Part shown: piece by piece, positions 1 to 7,876 of the stretch
Layout of the letters: every line of letters starts with the position of its first letter
Position numbering within the stretch: position 1 is the stretch's first letter
From: an uncultured Eubacteriales bacterium
GTDB lineage: Bacteria > Bacillota > Clostridia > Oscillospirales > Butyricicoccaceae
Reading direction: 5' to 3'
Length of the DNA stretch: 32,215 bases
Assembly (NCBI GenBank): GCA_900555855.1
Contig: USML01000006.1
Location: forward strand, 1-32,215
Made by a program: the position numbers and the translations under genes
Notes under the pieces: model-generated
The model's database searches: none
What the model was told of the DNA's origin: nothing
Seen by the model: the letters and a program-made list of their open reading frames with translations, nothing else

Positions 1-3000
1 TTCCATGGTATCGGCGGGGTCTTCGTCCGTCACAGACAGGCAGACAAAGTTCGCTTCCAGCGTCTCGCCCTGCCAGAAGCCGGTATAGAGATAGCCGTCG
101 TAAACCACCAGCGGGCAGTTGGGCTGGCCGCCCTTTTCATCCCGGTAGACCCAGAGCGACCGGAGCGTTTTTGCATCAAACGCCTGGATCCGCCCGCCGG
201 ACAGGCCGACGAAGACCATGCCCTCATAATAGGTGGGGGGCGTGATCGCAAAGCTGGAGGCTTCGCACATGCTGCCTTTGGCCAGCACCTGGCCGGAGAC
301 GGCGTCCACGCGGTAAATGCTCCGCTCGGAATAGGTGATCAGGTCGCCGTCTACCAGGATGGGGCAGCCCACGGCCTTGCCGGAATAGCCATCGCCCAGC
401 TTGCTGGCCCAGTAGAGCGTGCTGTCTGCCGCGCTGATGGGCATTTTGACATCGGTGATGCCGTTGTTGGTGTAATTGGTGCCGCCGGAGACCAGCGCGT
501 CCTGCTTCGCATCATAGGTATAGCTCGTGCCGCGGAAATCCGCCCATTCAGACTCCATCGTCCGATCCAAAGCGCTGTTTTCCGGCGCGGCAGCAAGCGT
601 CAGCGCCAGCACGGCGCTGAGCTCGCCCTGTTCCTCTGCAAAAACGGGCGTCTCCGTGCCGTCGGAGCGCGTCATGACCGTTTGGCCCGCCTTGTTATCG
701 TCAATGCACAGGGTACCGCTGACGCCGATATAGCCCGGCGCGGTGAGCACATAGCGATACCGGAAGCCATTGGAAAGGCTCCATGCGCCGGTCTCGTCCG
801 GCCAGAGGCGCTCCCCGGTGGCGGTATCGTGCAGAACCAGCAGCGCATTTTCCGGCTCGATCGCTGTGCGAAGCGTCACCGGCGGGACCTTTTTGACCGT
901 CAGCGTAAGATCCGTCTGCGTGTCGGGGCTTTCGGCGCTGCGCACGCCGATCACGGCCGTCTCCGTCTCATCCGTCCCGTTCAGCTTCACCGTGCCCGTG
1001 TCAGACGCCATTTTCTCGCCGTTCAGCAGCACATAGTAGCCTGCGTCCGCCTGCCCAAAGGGCATGGAAATGCCGCTCCTGAGCGCCGCCGTGACCGCAA
1101 GGGAGCGCGCCCCCATGGGCACCGTCACGGAATATTCCGTGCGATCCGGCGAATAGTCCGGCTCCAGCAGGAGGGCAGCGCCGGCATATTTTGCGGAGAG
1201 GGAATCCAGCGTCAGCGTGCGCTCCACGGTGATGATATAATCCTGATAGTAGGTGATCCCGTCCTCCAGCAGCGTGGCGCGGACGGTCAGCGTGTTCCCC
1301 AGCGCGTTTGACATCAGGGCGTCCGGGAGCCTTTTTGCGCTTGCGGTCAGACCGACCGCGTGTTCCGCGCCGTTTGACGAGGCATTCTGCGAGATCTTGC
1401 TGTAAACCACGCTGTTGGTTGCCCCGGCGGTGTTCGCCGCGGCCTTTGCATAGATGGCGGACTTGCGGTCCTGCACCTGCAGCGTATAGGCGTGCACATC
1501 GGAGCGGAACGCCTGATCCAGCGAATAGCCCGAAGTCATGGTGGAGTTTTCGGCAAATTCAAGGCTTTCCAGCCAGTCCTCGGTTTTGACGGCCACGCTG
1601 ACGGTGCTGTTTGCGCTCTCCTCCAGCGTGAAGGTGTTCATCGCATGGTAGACCGCATCCTGCGTGGCGATATAGGTATAGGTCTCCCCGGGCACAAGGG
1701 TATAGCGGTAAGCATAGAAGCCGCTGGTCTGGCGCTCCTTGACGGAGAGCATTTTCTCCCCGTTGCGGTTGTAAACGCTGACATCCACATCCTCTCCCGT
1801 GGTGTTGAAGGTGATGCTCTTGCCCGCCGCCTGCACAAACCGGAGCGTATAGCTGCCGGTGCAGCCGTTTTTGGACAGCGCCACCGTGATCTCCGTGCCG
1901 TTTTCCACGGGGATGCTGCCGGTCTCCGCAAGGGGCGCGCCGTTTACAGTCACAGCATAGCCCTCACGGAAGGCCTCCGGCTCCACGGTGACGGCCGTCA
2001 CCGTGGAAAGGATGCGGTAGGTATATTCGCGCTGATGCGGCAAAAAGCTCTCCGTCGCGCCCTGACCCGTGCCGTTCTGATCATAGACATGCAGGCCGGA
2101 AAGGGTGAGCTCCCGGTCCAGATACAGGGTATATTCCTGGGAAAGGGTATAGCCGTTTTCGTCTTGCTGCGCCACGCGGTAGACCACCTCCGCCCCCGCC
2201 GGCCCTGCGGAGAGCACGCCGGAAACGCTGGTATATTTGGAATCCCACGCCCGGTTGGAGCTGTTGTAATTGGTCTCCGGGCTGATCACCGTGCCGTCTG
2301 TCTTCGTGTAATACGCATAAAGCTTGGGGGTCGTTGAAAACACCGCCGTGTTGTAATAGGCCAGCAGATAATAGCTCCCTGCGGCATAATTATCCGGCAC
2401 CGTCACGCGCATGGTGTGGTCGCCATACTGAACCTCCAGCTCCGCCTCCTCAAAGCGCTCGCCGGAGGAGAGGGAAATGCGCGCGCCCTCCGCCATCCAG
2501 TCGCCGGAGGGCAGAACGGCGCTGACGGTGCGTTCCCCGCTGACGGTCATGCTGCCGTCGATGCGGCAATAACCCTGCACCACCGAGAAGGTATAGTCGC
2601 CCGCCACAAGGCGCAGCATACCGTCGCCGTCCTCGTCCGTAAAGGTCCTGCCGAAGGCATTGACGGCGGTGATCCGAACGCCGGGGTAATTCTCCGGCGT
2701 GTAGGCATCGCCTGTCTCATCTGTGAACCACACGCGAAAGCCCTCGCCCTGCTGCGCATTCCGATAGTCCTCCACTGCCTTCGTGATCCCATCGGCAAGG
2801 CGCTGGGCGTTTCCGTCGCTGGCTCCCGCAAAGCTGGCCAGCGCCGCGTCATATTCGTTCTGCGCCGCGCTTCGGACATCCGGCGCCTCATCCAGATAGT
2901 CCGCCATGGCGGCGATCAGCGCCATGCGGCCCTCGCTGAGGAAGTCCTCCTGCTCCGAGAAGCAGAAATAGCGGATCTCCGCCGCCGGACGGTCCATAGT

Positions 3001-3297
3001 ATAACCGCCATTTTCATCGGTGCGGCTGAAATTGCCGTCCACGCCGTCGATCTTGTCCACCCAGCCGCTTTCTATGCCGGAAAAGCTGTGGCCGCTGGCC
3101 TGGAGCGCCTGCAGGATCGTCTCGCCGGCCTGATAGCTTATTTTTTCCGGCGCTGCAATGACCTGACGGTCTGTGCTTGCGGAAAAATAGAACCAGCCGC
3201 CTTCGTCTGCGGCCAGCGCCGCGCCCGGCACAAGGCCCAGCAGAAGAACAAGCGCCATGGTCAGCGCCAGCGCCCTTTTCAACGCGTTTTGTTTCAC
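1..3297 (-). CDS. Secreted PQQ-propeller / DUF4430-like surface protein (partial, C-terminus off window)
   Basis: Open frame of 1099 codons with no stop before the left edge, so the C-terminus is missing. I chose the GTG at 3297: it gives a clear signal peptide (charged start, hydrophobic core, ending GAALAA near residue 30) and lies 20 bp after the transglutaminase stop, with a GGG-rich ribosome site. Residues about 50-116 (GETILQALQ, then ESGWVDKIDGV) resemble the short DUF4430/transcobalamin-C-like module of clostridial surface proteins. A helical FIVAR-like stretch follows (about 120-175), then several beta-sandwich segments of cadherin-like type (for example around residues 400-450). From about residue 900 come PQQ-type propeller blades (KLGDGYSGKAVG, TPPTYYEGMVFVGLSGG, VVYDGYLYTG). 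Last visible gene of the riboswitch-headed locus. Whether it ends in a dockerin or SLH cannot be seen. The secreted propeller is well supported; the DUF4430 match is by eye. Confidence 0.8.
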   Translation of the reverse strand, partial: MKQNALKRALALTMALVLLLGLVPGAALAADEGGWFYFSASTDRQVIAAPEKISYQAGETILQALQASGHSFSGIESGWVDKIDGVDGNFSRTDENGGYTMDRPAAEIRYFCFSEQEDFLSEGRMALIAAMADYLDEAPDVRSAAQNEYDAALASFAGASDGNAQRLADGITKAVEDYRNAQQGEGFRVWFTDETGDAYTPENYPGVRITAVNAFGRTFTDEDGDGMLRLVAGDYTFSVVQGYCRIDGSMTVSGERTVSAVLPSGDWMAEGARISLSSGERFEEAELEVQYGDHTMRVTVPDNYAAGSYYLLAYYNTAVFSTTPKLYAYYTKTDGTVISPETNYNSSNRAWDSKYTSVSGVLSAGPAGAEVVYRVAQQDENGYTLSQEYTLYLDRELTLSGLHVYDQNGTGQGATESFLPHQREYTYRILSTVTAVTVEPEAFREGYAVTVNGAPLAETGSIPVENGTEITVALSKNGCTGSYTLRFVQAAGKSITFNTTGEDVDVSVYNRNGEKMLSVKERQTSGFYAYRYTLVPGETYTYIATQDAVYHAMNTFTLEESANSTVSVAVKTEDWLESLEFAENSTMTSGYSLDQAFRSDVHAYTLQVQDRKSAIYAKAAANTAGATNSVVYSKISQNASSNGAEHAVGLTASAKRLPDALMSNALGNTLTVRATLLEDGITYYQDYIITVERTLTLDSLSAKYAGAALLLEPDYSPDRTEYSVTVPMGARSLAVTAALRSGISMPFGQADAGYYVLLNGEKMASDTGTVKLNGTDETETAVIGVRSAESPDTQTDLTLTVKKVPPVTLRTAIEPENALLVLHDTATGERLWPDETGAWSLSNGFRYRYVLTAPGYIGVSGTLCIDDNKAGQTVMTRSDGTETPVFAEEQGELSAVLALTLAAAPENSALDRTMESEWADFRGTSYTYDAKQDALVSGGTNYTNNGITDVKMPISAADSTLYWASKLGDGYSGKAVGCPILVDGDLITYSERSIYRVDAVSGQVLAKGSMCEASSFAITPPTYYEGMVFVGLSGGRIQAFDAKTLRSLWVYRDEKGGQPNCPLVVYDGYLYTGFWQGETLEANFVCLSVTDEDPADTME

Positions 3298-3317
3298 TTG
3301 CGTTTCACCCTTTCGAT

Positions 3318-5735
3318 TTAATAAAGACACTCGATCCATTTTATCCGCAGTCTGCGCACGGGCCTGGTCTGCTGCCGGAGCAGCGCCGAGGTCCTGCCGC
3401 AGAACTCTGCCATCTCGTCGCACTGGGCCCGGGTCATTTTATGGCTGGAGAACAGGGCCTCCCGGTTCAGCAACGCCATGCGCGTGAACTGCGCGCCGTA
3501 TTCCGGCCCCAGCCGCGCCGCGACGCCCTCCGCAAGGGCAAGCACGCTGCCGCCGCTGCGGTCGAACCCAAGCCTTTGCAGCAGCCGGATGCAATGGGCA
3601 AAGCGCCAGCAGATGGCGTCTGCCATGTTTTCATTTTCAAACTGTTCCCGGCGGCTGCGCAGGATCCGGCCGCGGCGCACGGCCAGCAGGGCCGCCAGCA
3701 CCGCGGCAAGCAAAAGGATCGCCGCCAGCGCCATGAGCAGTGCGCGCAGGATCCGCTGCGCCAGCGTCCGCGGCGTCTTCGCTTCCTCCGGCGTGTCGCC
3801 GTCGTTTTCCGTATCGTCGGCGTTCTGCTCCGGCTCGGCCACATATTCCGCGCCGTCCCGAATATATGCGCCTCCGCCGTCTCCGGCCTCGGTGCCGATG
3901 CCGCTCTCCGGATCCGTGCGGTCGGAGATCGCGGCGCTCAGCCTGCCTGCCTGCGGCGCAGCGCCCATAACGCCGGTATAGTCCGGCGTCAGCTCCAGCG
4001 GGAGCCAGCCGATCCCTTCCTGATAGACCTCCACCCAGGCGTGGGCACAGTCGGCGCTGATGTCCGCCGCGCCCTGCGCTGCCTCCGCCGCCAGCTGCTC
4101 CGTGACGATATAGCCCTCCGCATAGCGCGCCGGAACGCCGTAATACCGCAGCGCAAGGACGCCCAGCGTGGCATAATGAAAATCGCAGCCGACGCCGGTC
4201 TCCAGCGTGTAGCTTACGAAATTCTCCTGCGCCGGGAGGGGCTTTCCCTCCTCCGAATAGCGGATATGCTTTTCCAGAAACGCCTGAACGCACTGAACGG
4301 CAAGATACTCGTCCATGGCTCCACCCCGAGCCGCGGCAAGCGCATCCAGCTCAGACGCCAGAAGCTGCCGCGTCTCCTCCGGGATCGCAAGGTAGTTTTC
4401 CTGCACAAAGCGGCGATAGCCCGATTCCAGCGCCAGATAGCTCTGCTTCTGCGGATCGTCCGCCCCGTCCAGGCGCTGCACCCAATCGCCCGTTTTGGTG
4501 GGCGCCTGAAAGGCCGTGGAAAAGACCGCCGTCCGGCCGCTGCCGCTGCGCGTGAGCACGCTGCTCTCCGCAAGGCGCAGGAGGGGCAGCTCTGAGGCGA
4601 AGCTTCCGGCCGCGGCAGAATAGGGCGCATAAACATACCGGCTGCAGGCCGCCAGATTGGTCACGGTCACCCGGTTGGTCTCCTCCGCCCCGCCGGCGGC
4701 AGCCGCGGCCGACCCGGTCTGGGTCTGGGGATAAAAGCCGCCCATATGCAGCCAATAGAGCAGCGAAGCGTTTTCCGCCAGCGTCTCATTGGACAGGCTT
4801 TCCCAGCCGGTCCCGGTGAAGCGCGCCCCGGTGAAGCCGCGGAGATAGAGCGGCTCCGCCTGATCCATGGACACGGTGAGCATCGTCCTTCCGCTCCGCG
4901 TCTTTCCGGCGAGGGCGGCAAGCTCGCCCTCCGGCAGGCCGTCGTCTCCGCTTTCATAGCGGGATATATGGATCCTTTCCAAAACAGAGCCGCGCAGCGC
5001 CAGAAACGCTTCTCCGCCGCGCAGGGCGGGGATCGCCGCGCACACTGCCGCCGCAGCCGCCACCGCTGCGGCAAGTCCTGCGGCCGCAAGGGCCGGCGGC
5101 GCTGCTTTTCCGCCGCTCCGGCCCTGCAGGGAAAGCGTCTGCAGCAAAGCGGCGCACAAAGCGCCCATGCCGGCCGCGGCGCTGAGCTGCTCCGGCGCAA
5201 GCCCAAGCAGGACCAGCGCCGTCAGGGCCGCGCTCAAAAGCACCATGCCCGTCCGCCAGCGGGAAGCCAGCGCGTCGCACAGCAGCGCCAGCGCCCACGC
5301 ACCCGCCAGGGAAAACAGCATGGCGCACGCCGCATGCTCCTGCGCCGCAAGGGCCACCGTTCTTCCCAGATGCAGCGTTCCCGTCGCCGCAGTACGCGCG
5401 TCGCACCACGCGTTCCAGCTCAGGCAGGCGCCGTCGGTCATTTTGGGAAGGAACGCCGCCGTAAACGCCGCAAGGCACAAAAGCGCGCCCGGCGCAGCAT
5501 ACCGCTCCCAGCCAAGGCGGCGGAAGCCCGCCAGCGCAAGGCACAGCGCCGTGCCAACGCCTGCGGCCGGAAGCAGGCTCTCAAGCTCTGCCGGCCGGAA
5601 CAGGCACGCCAGCGGCAGCCACAGGGCAAAAAAGCCAAGCAGCGCCGAGCAGGCGTGCAGCAGCAGCTCCGCCGTCGTGCCGGGGGCGTCTGCCTCCCGA
5701 TAGATCTGCAATCCGGTATTTGCTCCTGTTTTCAA
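3318..5735 (-). CDS. Membrane transglutaminase-like protein (TgpA/DUF3488 type)
   Basis: 805 aa. The start is TTG at 5735, eight bases after AGGAGG, which overlaps the stop of the upstream DUF58 gene. The N-terminal 240 or so residues hold several transmembrane helices. An extracellular part follows with a transglutaminase core: catalytic Cys in TGVGCDFHYATL (about residue 515), GVPARYAEGY, His in CAHAWVEVY (about 565), then WLPLELTP (about 578) where many relatives have DPT, so Glu replaces the usual Asp. A further transmembrane helix lies near 660-690, with a cytoplasmic DUF4129-like helical tail. The family usually occurs with MoxR and DUF58 partners, as here. These enzymes are papain-fold and may act as peptidases or as transamidases; substrates are unknown. 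In this locus the neighbouring large surface proteins are the obvious candidates. Confidence 0.9.
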   Translation of the reverse strand: MKTGANTGLQIYREADAPGTTAELLLHACSALLGFFALWLPLACLFRPAELESLLPAAGVGTALCLALAGFRRLGWERYAAPGALLCLAAFTAAFLPKMTDGACLSWNAWCDARTAATGTLHLGRTVALAAQEHAACAMLFSLAGAWALALLCDALASRWRTGMVLLSAALTALVLLGLAPEQLSAAAGMGALCAALLQTLSLQGRSGGKAAPPALAAAGLAAAVAAAAAVCAAIPALRGGEAFLALRGSVLERIHISRYESGDDGLPEGELAALAGKTRSGRTMLTVSMDQAEPLYLRGFTGARFTGTGWESLSNETLAENASLLYWLHMGGFYPQTQTGSAAAAAGGAEETNRVTVTNLAACSRYVYAPYSAAAGSFASELPLLRLAESSVLTRSGSGRTAVFSTAFQAPTKTGDWVQRLDGADDPQKQSYLALESGYRRFVQENYLAIPEETRQLLASELDALAAARGGAMDEYLAVQCVQAFLEKHIRYSEEGKPLPAQENFVSYTLETGVGCDFHYATLGVLALRYYGVPARYAEGYIVTEQLAAEAAQGAADISADCAHAWVEVYQEGIGWLPLELTPDYTGVMGAAPQAGRLSAAISDRTDPESGIGTEAGDGGGAYIRDGAEYVAEPEQNADDTENDGDTPEEAKTPRTLAQRILRALLMALAAILLLAAVLAALLAVRRGRILRSRREQFENENMADAICWRFAHCIRLLQRLGFDRSGGSVLALAEGVAARLGPEYGAQFTRMALLNREALFSSHKMTRAQCDEMAEFCGRTSALLRQQTRPVRRLRIKWIECLY

Positions 5736-5747
5736 TTGCAGCTCCTC

Positions 5748-6890
5748 CTAAATTTCCAATTCCATCAGCCGCGAAGCTTCGTCTGCCGCAGAAAGCGCAT
5801 ATACTGCGAAGCCCTCCGGCGCAGCGGTCTCCGCTCCGCTCAGCAGCGCCGTGACCCGCCCGAGATCTTTCAGCGGCTCGGCCTCCGGCGGGACGCTCTC
5901 TGCGATATAGACGATATGCGCGGCGGGCTCCTCCGCCGTGCGGCAGAACGCTTCGGCGCTGGAAAGCCCTTCTGCATAGGGCGCGGCAGACAGCAGCCGC
6001 GGCATAAGCCCGATCAGATCGTCCATGCTCCTGATCTCCTGGGCAAGACTGGCCGCGCCATCCTCGCTCCAGACTGCGCGAAACTGCACCCCCTGCGCCA
6101 GCAGCGCCCGGCACAGCGACACGGCGATCTCCGCCTGCGCATCCTGCCCGGCGGGGCCGGCAACGCTCCTGCGCTCCCAGAGCACCACCACCGAGCGGGT
6201 CACGGGGAGCGACGGATCCCGGGAGATCAGCCGGTCAAGCTTCGTGGTGAGCTTCCAGTGGATCTGGCGTATGCTGTCTCCCTCGCGGTAATCGCGGACC
6301 TGAAAGGTCTCCGTCAGGTCAGCGCCCGGCTTTTCCTGAGAATACACCTCGCTGTCCTCCGGGCAGCCTGCATCCGCAAGGATGGTCACCTCCAGCGGGA
6401 AGGTATCGGGCTGCACGGTAAAGGCGGCGGCCGCAGAAGCGCCGCAGCGCACCGGGATGAGCCAGAAGCAGTCGTAAAGCCTTACGCGCTGCACGCAGAT
6501 CTGCACGCGGCCGCAGAAGCGGCTGGAAAGCTCCACCTGCGCGCAGCCGCGGCCGCGGGGCAGCGCGCCCGTGCGCCGGAGCACCGTCTGCGTCTCGCCG
6601 GTGAGCAGGTTTTTGACCTCCAGCCAAAGCCCGATGGCCGGCAGCGGCAGGGCCGAGCCGTTTTCCACCGTGACGCTGACCGCCGCGCGCTGGCCCTTGG
6701 CGCAGTTCACCGGCCCGGAAAGGCTGAGCTTCAGCTGTCTCCGCGCCAGAAGGCTGCATAAGGCGGAGACCGCCGGCACGGCAAGCAGCGCCAAAAGCAG
6801 CGCAAGGCTCAGAATACTGCCCGAAAGCAGCAGCGCCGCCGCCATCAGCGCCGTCAGGATCAGCCAGATCCCTTTTTCCAAAACGATCAT
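5748..6890 (-). CDS. DUF58 domain protein
   Basis: 380 aa. Two N-terminal transmembrane helices (about residues 8-50) are followed by a beta-rich region and the DUF58 signature, visible as FQVRDYREGDSIRQIHWKLT (about residues 210-230) followed by DRLISRD. I chose ATG 6890, seven bases after the MoxR stop; a longer frame to 6968 would overlap MoxR and start in arginine-rich sequence. DUF58 proteins are membrane-linked partners of MoxR ATPases, often with a VWA-like fold. It sits between moxR and the transglutaminase with minimal spacing, so the three are almost certainly co-translated. The biochemical role is unknown. Confidence 0.92.
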   Translation of the reverse strand: MIVLEKGIWLILTALMAAALLLSGSILSLALLLALLAVPAVSALCSLLARRQLKLSLSGPVNCAKGQRAAVSVTVENGSALPLPAIGLWLEVKNLLTGETQTVLRRTGALPRGRGCAQVELSSRFCGRVQICVQRVRLYDCFWLIPVRCGASAAAAFTVQPDTFPLEVTILADAGCPEDSEVYSQEKPGADLTETFQVRDYREGDSIRQIHWKLTTKLDRLISRDPSLPVTRSVVVLWERRSVAGPAGQDAQAEIAVSLCRALLAQGVQFRAVWSEDGAASLAQEIRSMDDLIGLMPRLLSAAPYAEGLSSAEAFCRTAEEPAAHIVYIAESVPPEAEPLKDLGRVTALLSGAETAAPEGFAVYALSAADEASRLMELEI

Positions 6891-6897
6891 CCTGCGA

Positions 6898-7848
6898 TCA
6901 CTTTCCGCCCGTCTTGACGGCGGGCATCTGCGTGTTTTCCAGGATCTCCGCCACGACCCGGCCCGCATCGATCTCCATCATGCGTGCCTTTGCGCCCAGC
7001 ATCAGCCGGTGGGCGGCCACATCCGGGAATATGGCGGCCACATCCTCCGGCACGGCATAATCGCGCCCGTGTAGAAACGCATACGCCTTGGCCATCCGGC
7101 ACACGGCCAGCGCACCCCGCGGGCTGACGCCCAGCTGTACCGCAGGATGCTCCCGCGTGGCCTGGGCAAGGCGCGTGATATATGCATAGATCTCCTGGGC
7201 CACCTCCACGGCCGTCACGCTTCGGATCAGCGCCTCCAGCTCCTGCTTTGTGAGCACCGGCTTCATCCGGTCCAGCGGATTTTCCGTGTGCCGCTCCTGC
7301 AGGATGGCCACCTGACTGGCAAAATCGGGATAGCCCATGCTGATCTTAATGAGAAAACGGTCCAGCTGCGAATTGGGCAGCAGCTGCGTGCCGGCAGAGC
7401 CTGCCGGATTCTGCGTCGCCAGCACGATAAACGGCTCCGGCAGCGCATGCGTCTCGCCGTCTACCGAAACATGGCGCTCCTCCATGGCCTCCAGCAGCGC
7501 AGACTGCGTCTTGCTGGAGGTGCGGTTGATCTCATCCGCCAGCAGCAGATTTGTCATGACTGCGCCGGGCTTATAGACGAACCTGCCGCTGGCCTTGTCA
7601 TAGACCGAAAAGCCGATGATGTCTGACGGAACGGTATCCGAGGTGAACTGCACGCGCTTGGTTTCAAGCCCCAGCGCCCGGGCAAACGCCATAGCGGTGG
7701 TGGTCTTGCCCACGCCGGGCACATCCTCCATCAGCACATGGCCGGAGGCCAGAATCGCCATGAAGATCTTTTCGATCACCTGATTTTTGCCGATGACGAC
7801 CTTCTCGATCTCCTCCAGCACGGCCTGTGCCTTATTGTTATCGTCCAT
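6898..7848 (-). CDS. MoxR-family AAA+ ATPase
   Basis: 316 aa. ATG 7848 follows a strong GGAGGAG five bases upstream; the open frame extends 65 codons further up but into the previous gene. Walker A is DVPGVGKTT (residues 42-50), Walker B LLLADEIN (101-108) and a sensor-like ATQNP (about 144-148). The rest is a typical MoxR lid. MoxR ATPases act as chaperone-like remodelers that activate or assemble partner proteins, usually with DUF58/VWA proteins encoded next door, as here. The gene starts 28 bp after the 1266-aa surface protein, which ties this trio to the surface locus. The cytoplasmic location contrasts with the secreted neighbours; the link is presumably through the DUF58 and transglutaminase membrane proteins. 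Confidence 0.95.
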   Translation of the reverse strand: MDDNNKAQAVLEEIEKVVIGKNQVIEKIFMAILASGHVLMEDVPGVGKTTTAMAFARALGLETKRVQFTSDTVPSDIIGFSVYDKASGRFVYKPGAVMTNLLLADEINRTSSKTQSALLEAMEERHVSVDGETHALPEPFIVLATQNPAGSAGTQLLPNSQLDRFLIKISMGYPDFASQVAILQERHTENPLDRMKPVLTKQELEALIRSVTAVEVAQEIYAYITRLAQATREHPAVQLGVSPRGALAVCRMAKAYAFLHGRDYAVPEDVAAIFPDVAAHRLMLGAKARMMEIDAGRVVAEILENTQMPAVKTGGK

Positions 7849-7876
7849 GTTGCTCCTCCATAAACTGATTGTGTTT

